Assembly (NCBI RefSeq): GCF_025340265.1
Contig: NZ_CP022708.1
Span: forward strand, 1-64,000
DNA length: 64,000 bases
Source: Novosphingobium sp. 9
GTDB taxonomy: Bacteria; Pseudomonadota; Alphaproteobacteria; Sphingomonadales; Sphingomonadaceae
Reading direction: 5' to 3'
The notes under the pieces are model-generated. The model was not told where the DNA came from. It saw nothing but the letters and a program-made list of their open reading frames with translations, and did no database searches. A program made the position numbers and the translations under genes. Below are positions 36,952-44,911 of this stretch, in pieces (within the stretch, counting starts at the first letter, position 1; each line of letters opens with the position of its first letter).

Positions 36952-38154
36952 ATGGAAACCGGTGTCAAACACAAGCCGCTTTCGGGCCGCATCCGGGTGC
37001 GCAGAACAAACGCACGGTTTTCCGCCAGTCGCTTGCGCCTCGTATGTCGCTGCGTTGCTTTTCGCTCCGACACCGGGCAAGCCTCTAACCCGCACGCGAT
37101 CAAAAAGCAGAACAGGAACCCCGCCGATGCCGCCGCCGTCCCCCCCGATGCCAAGCCGACGATCAACGACGTCGCGCGCCTTGCCGGGGTGTCGAAGAAG
37201 ACGGTCAGCCGCGTCATCAACAAGTCGCCGCTGCTGAACGAAGCCACCCGCGAAAAGGTCGAGGCGGTGATCGCCGAGCTGGCCTATGTCCCCAATCCGC
37301 AGGCCCGCGCGCTGGCGCTGCGCCGCAACTTTCTGATCGGCCTGATCCACGACAACCCCAATGCGCAGATGGTGCTGGGCGTGCAGGAGGGCATTCTTCA
37401 GACCATCCGCGATACCGAGTTCGCGCTGGTGGTGCGCCCGGTCGATCGCCACTCGCCCACGCTGATCGAGGATATTCGCCGCTTCGTGGAACAGCAGCGC
37501 CTGTTCGGCGTCATGCTCCTGCCGCCGATCTCGGAGAACGATGAACTCGCCGCGGTCTGCCGCGATCTCGGCTGTACGCTGGTGCGCATGGGCTCGGCCC
37601 AGCTCGATGCCCCGGCGCATCTCGTCGCCTCGAACGACCGCGAGGCGGTGGCAGGCGCGGTCGAATGGCTGGCCGGGCTCGGCCATTCGCGCATCGGGCT
37701 TGTCACCGGGCCTGCCGGTTTCCGCTCCGCCCACGAGCGCGAGCGCGGCTTCGAGGAGGGCATGGCGCGCGCCGGGCTTACCCCCGACCCGGCCTTGCGC
37801 GCGCCCGGAGACTACCGCTTCGAATCGGGGCTGGAGGCCGGGCACCGCCTGCTCGCCGCCGATCCGCCGCCCACCGCGATCTTCTCCAGCAACGACGAGA
37901 TGGCCGCAGGCGTGATCCACGCCGCCCACGCGCGCGGCATCGCCGTGCCGGACGCGCTTTCGATCATCGGCTTCGACGATACCGCCATCGCCGCCCACTT
38001 CTGGCCGCCGCTGACAACGGTACGCTGGCCGATCGAGGCCATGGCGCGCGCGGCGGCCAGAAAGCTGATCGAACCCGCCAGCGCGGGCGAGGAGCCCTCG
38101 CAGTTCCCCTCCGACCTGATCCGCCGCGCCTCGGCCGTGGCACCACGCGGCTGA
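36952..38154 (+). CDS. LacI family transcriptional regulator
   Basis: A DNA-binding helix-turn-helix KPTINDVARLAGVSKKTVSR with VINKSPLLNEATREKVEAVI is followed by a periplasmic-binding-protein-like sensor domain (FLIGLIHDNPNAQMVLGVQE ... IFSSNDEMAAGVIHAAHARG). The start is uncertain: ATG 36952 places 68 extra residues before the helix-turn-helix and lies inside the operator, so a later start (GTG 36997 or TTG 37033) or a missed base is likely; the reliable part begins near 37130. It is divergent from the hydratase-permease unit and next to the pectin-degrading genes. It probably binds the TTGACACCGGTTTCCA sites and responds to a pectin-derived sugar. Confidence 0.85.
   Translation: METGVKHKPLSGRIRVRRTNARFSASRLRLVCRCVAFRSDTGQASNPHAIKKQNRNPADAAAVPPDAKPTINDVARLAGVSKKTVSRVINKSPLLNEATREKVEAVIAELAYVPNPQARALALRRNFLIGLIHDNPNAQMVLGVQEGILQTIRDTEFALVVRPVDRHSPTLIEDIRRFVEQQRLFGVMLLPPISENDELAAVCRDLGCTLVRMGSAQLDAPAHLVASNDREAVAGAVEWLAGLGHSRIGLVTGPAGFRSAHERERGFEEGMARAGLTPDPALRAPGDYRFESGLEAGHRLLAADPPPTAIFSSNDEMAAGVIHAAHARGIAVPDALSIIGFDDTAIAAHFWPPLTTVRWPIEAMARAAARKLIEPASAGEEPSQFPSDLIRRASAVAPRG
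36953..36968 (-). promoter_or_regulatory. Probable LacI-family operator, site 1
   Basis: On the minus strand TTGACACCGGTTTCCA, with central ACCGGT. The same sequence occurs at 44803-44818 (identical) and, slightly changed, at 38546-38562. It is placed 18 bp before the hydratase ATG and at the start of the divergent LacI gene, so it could repress both. TTGACA may double as a -35 element. Confidence 0.7.
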
Positions 38155-38226
38155 GGGTCGGCTGGGGGTGGGCCAGCGCGACGCCCGAAATAGGTAGGCC
38201 AACGGCCACACCACCCGATGCCCAAT

Positions 38227-38386
38227 CTTCGTCATTCCCGCAAAGGCGGGAATCCAGTCAGCGCAACGTGTCGAACCCAAGATCGCTGGCGAGATCTCGC
38301 CGATGTGAGAATGTAGACGGCGGGCGCGAAGGCGTCCTTCATCGCAAGGTTGCTGCTGGATTCCCGCCTTCGCGGGAATGACGAAG
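38227..38386. mobile_element. Internally deleted GIY-YIG element (MITE-like)
   Basis: Terminal inverted repeats at 38227-38257 and 38356-38386 match the 31-bp ends of the 15544-15930 element (30 of 31 between arms). The inside aligns to the first ~75 and last ~55 bp of that element's interior; the centre is missing. The junction falls at a short TCGCGCC-like repeat present at both breakpoints in the full copy (15612-15618 and 15839-15845), suggesting deletion between short direct repeats. Scattered differences show that it derived from a diverged copy, not directly from the one at 15.5 kb. Confidence 0.78.
38258..38342 (-). pseudogene. Remnant of a GIY-YIG nuclease gene
   Basis: The N-terminal MKDAFAPAVYILTSAR (compare MKDTFSPAVYILASAR in the intact copy) is followed by the deletion, and the C-terminal DLGFDTLR plus stop (compare DLGFEALR) remains next to the left repeat in a different frame. 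Only about 28 of 103 codons persist and the catalytic core is gone. Confidence 0.75.
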
Positions 38387-38610
38387 CGGGGTGACCATTT
38401 AGCAAGCCGACAGAGGTCATGAAAGACCATTCGCATTCGCCCCGCAGCCAAGGTCAGGTAGTCTCTAGACCCCCTCTATCCCCCTCTACCCTGTCTCTAG
38501 CCCCCTTTATGTCCGCTTCAATCTGCACGTCTGCATCGGGGATGCTTGACACCGGTTGCCCACAAAGTAGGATCATAGTCCATAATATGAAATGACGAAG
38601 GGATGGGAGC
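38387..38610. other. Promoter region of the oligogalacturonate lyase gene
   Basis: No gene. Contains a C/T-rich tract with short repeats of CCCCCTCTA-like units (38468-38510), the operator-like site at 38546-38562, a candidate promoter TTGACA-16 bp-TAGGAT (38546-38573), and GGGAGC just before the GTG start. Confidence 0.5.
38546..38562 (+). promoter_or_regulatory. Probable LacI-family operator, site 2, overlapping a -35 element
   Basis: TTGACACCGGTTGCCCA shares TTGACACCGGTT with sites 1 and 3, then differs by one substitution and one inserted base. TTGACA followed 16 bp later by TAGGAT makes a reasonable promoter, so a bound repressor would block it. It precedes the lyase-esterase-GH28 cluster. 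Confidence 0.6.
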
Positions 38611-39984
38611 GTGGTGTCTCTGGCAAAGGGCAGCCGTGTCTTGCGGCTGGGACTGATCCTCTCTGCGGCGCTGAATATCGCTGTTTTTCCGGCATTTGCG
38701 CAAGAGCCAGCAAAGGCAGAAGCACCGCCGCCGCGCGAATGGATCGACGCGAAGACCGGCCACCGGGTGGTGCGGATCTCGAACGAGCCGAACTCGTCCA
38801 GCCTCTATTTCAACTACAACGCCTATACGCCGCAGGGCGACAGGATGGCGATCGTCACGCCTGCCGGAATTGCCGCGATCGACCTCAAGACTTTCAAGGA
38901 AATTCCGGTACTTGCCGTGAAGGCGCCGTTCCGGCTGCTGTTCACCGGCCACAAGACGCGGCAGGTCTATTACGAAACCTTCCAGGGCGGCCCCGATGGC
39001 GGCAAGACGGTCTGGGCGGTGTCGATAGATGGCGGAAAACCAAGGAAAATCGCCTCTGTCGCCAGTGGCGATATCCAGACCATCAATGCCGACGAAACGC
39101 TTCTGGGAGGCGTCTCGGTGGATGGCGATCGAGGTGCCAACGCGCTGAAAGCGTTCCAGAAAACCGACCAGCGCTTCGATCAGGCGGACTATCAGGCCAC
39201 CGGCAAGGACGGCAAGCCACTGAACTACGCCGACGCCAAGGAAGTCCGCATGGACGAACGACTGGAGGCGAAAGTGCCGATGTCGATGTTCGTGGTCGAC
39301 ATAAAGACTGGTAAACAAAGGAAAGTCTACGGCTCTACCGACTGGCTGAACCACCTCCAGTTCTCGCCCACCGATCCTAACCTGCTGATGTTCTGCCACG
39401 AAGGCCCCTGGCAGAAGGTCGACCGTCTCTGGCTGCTCCATCTTGACCGCCCGAGCACCCCGCCGGTGAAGATCCACACCCGCACGATGAACATGGAAAT
39501 CGCGGGACATGAATGGTTTAGCGAGGACGGTAAGACGATCTGGTACGATCTCCAGACCCCGCGCGGGCAGGATTTCTGGGTCGCCGGATACGACATCGCG
39601 ACCGGCCATCGCACGCAATATCACCTCATCCGCAACGAATGGTCGGTCCACTTCAACCGCAATGCCGATGGCAGCCTGTTCTCCGGCGACGGCGGCGGGC
39701 CGGACATGGTCGCCCATGCCGGCGACGGCAAGTGGCTCTATCTGTTCACCCCGCACGCGGTCATTCCCGATGCGGGCATCCCCTCTCCCCATTCCGAAGC
39801 GCTGATCCAGCCGGGAACTTTTACGGCGGAGAAACTCGTCGACATGGGCAAACAGGACTATCGACTGGAGCCCAACGGCAAGTTCTCACCCGATGGCAAG
39901 TGGCTGATTTTCCGGGGCAACATGTTCGGACCAAGCTATGTCTTTGCGGTCGAACTCGCCCGCACCAAGGAGCCCGCCCAGTGA
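38611..39984 (+). CDS. Oligogalacturonate lyase-like protein (PL22 type), exported
   Basis: 457 residues. Signal peptide (VLRLGLILSAALNIAVFPAF-AQ), then a seven-bladed beta-propeller like oligogalacturonate lyase: REWIDAKTGHRVVRISNEPN at the N-terminus is a strong match to the family start, with NHLQFSPTDPNLLMFCHEGP and EIAGHEWFSEDGKTIWYDLQ carrying His residues expected at the metal/active site, and HFNRNADGSLFSGDGGG further on. Oligogalacturonate lyases cut short pectin fragments to the unsaturated ketouronate. Bacterial OGLs are often cytoplasmic, so the export signal is notable. Start GTG 38611 (GTG 38614 also possible). Overlaps the next gene by GTGA. Confidence 0.87.
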   Translation: MVSLAKGSRVLRLGLILSAALNIAVFPAFAQEPAKAEAPPPREWIDAKTGHRVVRISNEPNSSSLYFNYNAYTPQGDRMAIVTPAGIAAIDLKTFKEIPVLAVKAPFRLLFTGHKTRQVYYETFQGGPDGGKTVWAVSIDGGKPRKIASVASGDIQTINADETLLGGVSVDGDRGANALKAFQKTDQRFDQADYQATGKDGKPLNYADAKEVRMDERLEAKVPMSMFVVDIKTGKQRKVYGSTDWLNHLQFSPTDPNLLMFCHEGPWQKVDRLWLLHLDRPSTPPVKIHTRTMNMEIAGHEWFSEDGKTIWYDLQTPRGQDFWVAGYDIATGHRTQYHLIRNEWSVHFNRNADGSLFSGDGGGPDMVAHAGDGKWLYLFTPHAVIPDAGIPSPHSEALIQPGTFTAEKLVDMGKQDYRLEPNGKFSPDGKWLIFRGNMFGPSYVFAVELARTKEPAQ

Positions 39985-40835
39985 CCGCGAACACCATCCG
40001 CCCGGCCCTGCTGCTGGCCGCCACCGCTGCCCTGCTCATGGCCGCCGCACCGCCACCCGCGAACGACATTCCGCCCGACACCGCCACTGCCCGGCCCGAC
40101 AAGCCTGCCGCGCGGGTCTTCATCGCCAGCGATTCCACCGCCGCGCACTATGGCGCTGCGCAGTTCCCGCAGATGGGCTGGGGCATGTTCCTGGGCTGCG
40201 CGCTGCCGACAGACGTGCAGGTGGTGAACATGGCGCACGGCGGGCGCAGTACGGGAACCTACGTGTCCGACGGTTTCTGGAAGCAGCTGACCGATGCGCT
40301 GCAACCGGGCGACACCGTGCTGATCCAGTTCGGCCACAACGACGAGGACACCACCAAGATGTTCCGTCACGTCGATCCGCCGCAATATGCTGTGAACCTT
40401 GCAAAATTCGTCTCTGACGTGCGCGAGAGGCAGGGCGTTCCGGTGTTGCTGACGCCGATCGCCCGCGACGAGTTCGACGCCTCCGGCCATATCCGCGAAA
40501 CCCACGGCGCCTGGGCCGAAGCGGTGCGCCGGGTGGCTTCCGAAACGCACACCCCGCTGATCGACCTCGACGCCAGGGCCATGGCGTGGTTCGGCGCGAA
40601 AGGCCCCGGCAAGACGGGTGCCGACCGCTATTTCCTAATCTATGATGCCGCCGATCACATCGCCCGCTTTCCCGAAGGGCACCGCGACACCACCCATCTG
40701 AACGAGTTGGGCGCGCGCAGCGCCGCCGCGCTGGTGGCGAACGATCTCGCCACGCTCGACGTGCCACTGGCCAAGCGCGTCCATGCGCCCGATCCTGCCG
40801 CCCAGCGCGCGCTGGGCGCGCCGACCTGCTGGTAG
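39981..40835 (+). CDS. SGNH-fold rhamnogalacturonan acetylesterase, exported
   Basis: 284-residue SGNH hydrolase (CE12-like). Signal peptide VTANTIRPALLLAATAALLM. Block I reads VFIASDSTAAHYG with the nucleophile Ser, block II NMAHGGRSTGTYV, block III IQFGHNDEDTT, and block V DTTHLNELGARSAA with the catalytic Asp and His. It removes acetyl groups from pectin or rhamnogalacturonan, making the backbone accessible to the neighbouring enzymes. The start is GTG 39981 with AAGGAGCCC upstream, overlapping the lyase stop, so the two are translationally coupled. Confidence 0.9.
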   Translation: MTANTIRPALLLAATAALLMAAAPPPANDIPPDTATARPDKPAARVFIASDSTAAHYGAAQFPQMGWGMFLGCALPTDVQVVNMAHGGRSTGTYVSDGFWKQLTDALQPGDTVLIQFGHNDEDTTKMFRHVDPPQYAVNLAKFVSDVRERQGVPVLLTPIARDEFDASGHIRETHGAWAEAVRRVASETHTPLIDLDARAMAWFGAKGPGKTGADRYFLIYDAADHIARFPEGHRDTTHLNELGARSAAALVANDLATLDVPLAKRVHAPDPAAQRALGAPTCW

Positions 40836-40843
40836 AGAGCGGC

Positions 40844-42328
40844 ATGATGCGCCGGGATATCCTTGTCTGGAGCGCAGCCATGGCGCTGATGCCACGGCCA
40901 GCATTTGCCGCGCAGACCTTCGATATCCGGCACTTCGGCGCGCGCGGCGACGGCGAGACGCTCGATACCGACGCGATCAATGCCGCTATCCACGCGGCGG
41001 CGAGAGCAGGCGGCGGCGTGGTGACGATCCCCGCCGGACGCTATCTGTGCTTCTCGATCCGCCTTGCCAGCCGCGTCTCGCTGCGCTTCGAGGCTGGCGC
41101 GGTAATCATCGCCGCCGATCCCGCGCGCCACGCCGGGCGCTACGACCTGCCGGAGGATCGCGGAGCGCAACTCTATCAGGACTTCGGCCATAGCCACTGG
41201 CACAACAGCCTGATCTGGGGCGACGGCGTGGAGGACGTTGCGCTCGAAGGGCCGGGCCGGATCGAAGGCGGTGCGCTCACCCGCAACGGCCCCGGCGCGC
41301 GCTGGCAGGCGCAGACCGGCGAGCGGCCCCTGTCGATGCAGCACATGACCAAGGCCGAGATCACCGCGCTGGAGAGCGATCACGCGGCGATGGAAAGGCT
41401 CGGCAACAAGGCCATCGCGCTGCGCATGGGGCGACGCATCCGCCTTTCGGGGCTCACCATCGCGGGCGGCGGCCATATCGCCGTGCTCGCCACCGGCACC
41501 CAAGGGCTGACCATCGAGAACCTGACCATCGACACCGCGCGCGACGGGATCGACCTCGACTGCGTGCGCGACGTGACGGTTTCGGGGTGCCGGATCAATA
41601 CGCCCAACGACGATGCCATCGTCGTCAAATCCAGCCTCGCGCTGGGCGAGAAGATCGCGTCGGAGAACGTGACGATCCGCGACTGCCAGGTCTCGGGCTA
41701 CGATCTGGGAACGATGCTGAGCGGCACCAACGGCACCACGCAGGCGCTCGCGCCCGACCGTGACCGGCCAACCGGGCGCATCAAGCTGGGGACCGAGAGC
41801 AACGGCGGCTATCACCATATCCTGATCGAGCGCTGCCGCTTCGCGCATTGCCGGGGCCTTGCGCTCGAAACGGTGGACGGCGGCGCGATGGAAGACGTGA
41901 TCGCGCGCGAACTGTTCATGGAAGACGTCACCACCGCGCCGATCTTCGTGCGGGTGGGCAACCGGGGGCGCGGACCTCATGGCACCGCAATCGGCTCGAC
42001 CCGCGGCATCCGCATCGAACGGGTGTTCGCGCAAGCGATCGACCCGCGCTATCCGGCGATCCTTGCAGGCATTCCCGGCCACCCGGTACGCGATGTGACG
42101 CTTTCGCAGATCAATCTGACCTATGCGGGCGGCGGCACCGCGAGCGATGCGGCACGGCAGGTTCCGGAGGTGCCGAACGCCTATCCGGAGCCCAGCATGT
42201 TCGGCGTATTGCCCGCCTGGGGCCTGTGGATGCGCGATGTGGAGCGGATTTCGCTCGACCGGATCGCCCTTGCGACCGCAGCGCCCGACGCCCGCCCGCC
42301 CATTATGCTGGATCGCGCCACCGGATAA
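40844..42328 (+). CDS. GH28 family polygalacturonase/rhamnogalacturonidase, exported
   Basis: 494 residues. Signal peptide MMRRDILVWSAAMALMPRPA-FAA, then the pectate-lyase-like N-terminus FDIRHFGARGDGETLDTDAI and a right-handed beta-helix. The catalytic GH28 block reads CRINTPNDDAIVVKSS (the NxD and DD acids), followed by TESNGGYHHILIERC, consistent with the later HisGly region. Expected activity: hydrolysis of galacturonosyl linkages in homogalacturonan or rhamnogalacturonan oligomers in the periplasm. It begins 8 bp after the acetylesterase stop, third gene of the operon. Confidence 0.9.
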   Translation: MMRRDILVWSAAMALMPRPAFAAQTFDIRHFGARGDGETLDTDAINAAIHAAARAGGGVVTIPAGRYLCFSIRLASRVSLRFEAGAVIIAADPARHAGRYDLPEDRGAQLYQDFGHSHWHNSLIWGDGVEDVALEGPGRIEGGALTRNGPGARWQAQTGERPLSMQHMTKAEITALESDHAAMERLGNKAIALRMGRRIRLSGLTIAGGGHIAVLATGTQGLTIENLTIDTARDGIDLDCVRDVTVSGCRINTPNDDAIVVKSSLALGEKIASENVTIRDCQVSGYDLGTMLSGTNGTTQALAPDRDRPTGRIKLGTESNGGYHHILIERCRFAHCRGLALETVDGGAMEDVIARELFMEDVTTAPIFVRVGNRGRGPHGTAIGSTRGIRIERVFAQAIDPRYPAILAGIPGHPVRDVTLSQINLTYAGGGTASDAARQVPEVPNAYPEPSMFGVLPAWGLWMRDVERISLDRIALATAAPDARPPIMLDRATG

Positions 42329-42412
42329 CCGCCAGCGCCTTTCCGCTCTGGCCGCAACGCCGCATCCTGCCATGATTTGTCCGCACTGACCGCTTCGAGG
42401 AGAGACCCGCCC

Positions 42413-43447
42413 GTGACACCGCCCGAAACCTCGCGTCGCAACCTGCTGGCAGGCGCCATCGCTGCGGCGGCGCTTGCGCCGTCACTGGCTCCGACGCTGG
42501 CACAGGCGCAAGATCCGAAGTTCGCTCCGGCAAACGCCCATGGTCCCGGTACGGACCTGAAGGTCGAGCGCTTCCCGATCTGGCCGGGCACACCGCCGGG
42601 ATACCCGGCGGCGGGCGTGAAGGACGTGTTCGTCAAACGCAGCCCCACCGGCGACGAGGACGACATCGCCTGGACCAATGTGGCCATCCCGATGCTGACT
42701 GTCGTTCACCCGGAAAAGCCGAACGGCGCGGCCATGCTGGTGGTCCCCGGCGGTGGCTATGTGCGCGTGGCGGTCGGGCGGCACGGATCGGACATTGCCC
42801 AGCGCTTTGCCGCGCAGGGGATCACCACGTTCGAACTGCTCTATCGCCTGCCGCACGATGGCTGGGCGGCAGGGCCGGACGTGTCGTTGCAGGATGCACA
42901 GCGGGCGCTGCGGCTGATCCGGGCGGGCGCGGGAACGCGCTGGCAGGTCGATCCGGAGCGCGTCGCCATCTCGGGCTATTCGGCGGGTGGGCATCTGGCG
43001 GCACGCGCAGCCTCGCGCCCGGATCTCGTGACCTATGCGCCGGTCGATGCGGCGGACCGGCAATCGGCGCGGGTGAACGTGGCGGGGCTGTTCTTCCCGG
43101 TCGTCACCATGCTGGACGAGGGCGTGCATCGCCAGTCGCGCGAGCAATTGCTGGGCGCCCGCAAGGACGATCCCGAGGCACGCACGCACTGGTCGACGCA
43201 GATCGGCCTGCCCGCCGACATGCCGCCCACCTATGTCGCCTGCAATGCCGACGATCCGGTGGTGCCGCCCGAGAACGCAATCCTGATGTTCCGTGCGCTC
43301 AATACCCTCAAAATCCCCACCGAACTCATGATCTTCGAGAAAGGCGGCCATGGTCCGCCAGCGCCGCACAAGGATGGCACGCCAACGCCGTGGATGGCAC
43401 TGTTCGAGGCCTTTGCCGGCGATCACGGTTGGCCGGTGCGCGCATGA
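42413..43447 (+). CDS. Tat-exported alpha/beta hydrolase, acetylesterase-like
   Basis: 344 residues. The N-terminus SRRNLLAGAIAAAALAPSLA is a Tat-type signal (twin Arg then a mild hydrophobic stretch). The core shows the oxyanion motif VVPGGGYVRVAVGRHG, nucleophile AISGYSAGGHLAARA, acid NADDPVVPPEN and HGPPAPH near the end, as in BD-FAE/acetyl-xylan-esterase-like proteins. Start GTG 42413 is preceded by GAGGAGAG. In this pectin cluster it probably de-esterifies oligosaccharides. It is clearly paralogous to the next gene. Confidence 0.83.
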   Translation: MTPPETSRRNLLAGAIAAAALAPSLAPTLAQAQDPKFAPANAHGPGTDLKVERFPIWPGTPPGYPAAGVKDVFVKRSPTGDEDDIAWTNVAIPMLTVVHPEKPNGAAMLVVPGGGYVRVAVGRHGSDIAQRFAAQGITTFELLYRLPHDGWAAGPDVSLQDAQRALRLIRAGAGTRWQVDPERVAISGYSAGGHLAARAASRPDLVTYAPVDAADRQSARVNVAGLFFPVVTMLDEGVHRQSREQLLGARKDDPEARTHWSTQIGLPADMPPTYVACNADDPVVPPENAILMFRALNTLKIPTELMIFEKGGHGPPAPHKDGTPTPWMALFEAFAGDHGWPVRA

Positions 43448-44274
43448 CCGCATCGCCATCACTGCCGGGTGCTTTCGAGAGCCTCACGGCGACACTGTTG
43501 GGCGAGGCTGGAACCGGGCCTGCCTTTGCGCTGGAGGACGACCGCGCCCCGCTCGAATGTGCCGTCGTCAGCAATGTCGCGCAGGGCGCCCTCCTCCACT
43601 TCACGGCCCAGAACCCCTGCGGCACGGCCGCGCTGGTGATTGGCGGCGGTGGTTACGTCCAGCTTATGGCCGGGCGCGAAGGCGTGCAGGTCGCGCGCTG
43701 GCTGAACATCCTGGGAATCGACGCCCACGTGCTGATCCACCGCTTTCCCGACGCAGCAAACGGCGTGATGGCGCCGCTTGAAGACGCGCGCGCGGCGATG
43801 CGCTTCCTGCGCGAACGCGGCGCTTCTCGGGTCGGTGTGGTGGGGCTGTCCTCGGGCGGCCACCTTGGCGCGTGCCTGCTCGCCTGCACCGACGAGCATT
43901 CACCCGATTTCGCCGTGATCGGTTATGCGCCGATCTCGACCAATGCCGCCGGACGCACGGTGATCGCCGACAAGCCACCACTGGCGCCGCCGGAAAAGCA
44001 GGCGTTCTACGATGCGCTCCAGCCCGATGCACAGATGGCGGAAAACCCGCCGCCGTGCTTCGTGGTCTATGCCGCAAGCGATCCAGTGGTGCCGGTGGTC
44101 AACGCGCGCCGTCTCACTGCCGCGATCGAAGCGCGCGGCGGACATGCCGAACTGCATGTCTTTGCCGAGGCGCCCCACGGCTTCGCCCTCGATACGGCCA
44201 GCCTGCCGGTCTCGCTCTGGCCGCAGCTGTGCGAAGCGTGGATGCGACAGATGACCATTCTGCCGCCGAGCTAG
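43444..44274 (+). CDS. Alpha/beta hydrolase, cytoplasmic paralogue of the preceding esterase
   Basis: 276 residues with no signal peptide. LVIGGGGYVQLMAGREGVQV, HRFPDAANGVMAPLEDARAA, the nucleophile VVGLSSGGHLGACLL, acid YAASDPVVPVVNA and HGFALD parallel the upstream protein motif for motif, indicating duplication followed by loss (or gain) of the export signal. ATG 43444 overlaps the previous stop (ATGA). It may finish deacetylation of imported oligosaccharides; substrate unproven. Confidence 0.82.
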   Translation: MTASPSLPGAFESLTATLLGEAGTGPAFALEDDRAPLECAVVSNVAQGALLHFTAQNPCGTAALVIGGGGYVQLMAGREGVQVARWLNILGIDAHVLIHRFPDAANGVMAPLEDARAAMRFLRERGASRVGVVGLSSGGHLGACLLACTDEHSPDFAVIGYAPISTNAAGRTVIADKPPLAPPEKQAFYDALQPDAQMAENPPPCFVVYAASDPVVPVVNARRLTAAIEARGGHAELHVFAEAPHGFALDTASLPVSLWPQLCEAWMRQMTILPPS

Positions 44275-44319
44275 CCCAAGGCAACTTGACCAGAAACAGC
44301 AGCAGCCCCATCTGAGGGG

Positions 44320-44391
44320 GGCAAGGGACGCCCCTTGCCTGCACTTCGCGCACCGGAAGCGCCATGCGGTATGCCAACCGGGACGGCCCGG
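44320..44391 (+). ncRNA. Probable guanidine-II (mini-ykkC) riboswitch
   Basis: Two hairpins upstream of sugE. P1 is GGCAAGGG-ACGC-CCCTTGCC (44320-44339), P2 is CCGGG-ACGG-CCCGG (44378-44391), 38 bp apart, and the ribosome-binding GGAG starts 5 bp after P2. Guanidine-II riboswitches are defined by two hairpins with ACGR loops; P2 fits exactly, while P1's loop ends in C. Position directly before a guanidinium exporter gene strongly supports the call. Confidence 0.75.
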
Positions 44392-44405
44392 ACATGGAGT
44401 TACGC

Positions 44406-44717
44406 ATGTCCTGGATTATCCTTGGGGTCGCAGGTCTTCTCGAAGTCGTCTGGGCGTTGGCGATGAAGCAGTCGCAAGGCTTCACGCGCCTTTGGCCCTC
44501 TTTCGTCACGCTGCTGGCCATGGCCGGATCGTTCGGTCTGCTGGCGCTTGCCCTGCGCAGCCTGCCGCTGGGCACGGCCTATGCGATCTGGACCGGGATC
44601 GGCACGCTGGGGGCATTTGCCGCCGGAATCGCGCTGTTCGGAGAACCTTTGAGCGCCGTCCGGCTGGGCGCGGTCGTGTTGATCCTTGGCGGCATGGTGC
44701 TTCTCAAGCTATCCTGA
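44406..44717 (+). CDS. sugE: SMR-family guanidinium exporter (SugE/Gdx type)
   Basis: 103-residue, four-helix small multidrug resistance protein: MSWIILGVAGLLEVVWALAM with the conserved membrane Glu in helix 1, and GTAYAIWTGIGTLGAFAAGI in helix 3, the Gdx-type signature. Gdx proteins export guanidinium in exchange for protons. The GLLEVVWA start and the upstream two-hairpin riboswitch favour the Gdx subtype over a broad QacE-type drug exporter. ATG 44406 was chosen to match the family and the GGAG spacing. Confidence 0.92.
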   Translation: MSWIILGVAGLLEVVWALAMKQSQGFTRLWPSFVTLLAMAGSFGLLALALRSLPLGTAYAIWTGIGTLGAFAAGIALFGEPLSAVRLGAVVLILGGMVLLKLS

Positions 44718-44802
44718 ATGTCCGCGCCTGCATCCATCTGCAACCTTTTTCGACAGATCGCGATGCAACTCCCGATATGTGAAATCCATGTCCACAATGT
44801 CA

Positions 44803-44818
44803 TTGACACCGGTTTCCA
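44803..44818 (+). promoter_or_regulatory. Probable LacI-family operator, site 3
   Basis: TTGACACCGGTTTCCA, identical to site 1 and in the same orientation relative to the downstream gene. It lies 93 bp before the TonB receptor start, placing this receptor in the same regulon as the pectin enzymes. Confidence 0.7.
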
Positions 44819-44911
44819 ACAGGAATAGCCGTTAGCCCAACGAAGGCGAATCCAACAATCGCCACACACGCGACGGCCGCGTCTCCAGCCGTAGCCCTTG
44901 GGAGGGATGTC

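Noticed and set aside
36952-37130. 68-residue N-terminal extension of the LacI protein
   Set aside because: It includes the operator sequence and precedes the usual helix-turn-helix position; kept in the coordinates only because no better start could be identified.
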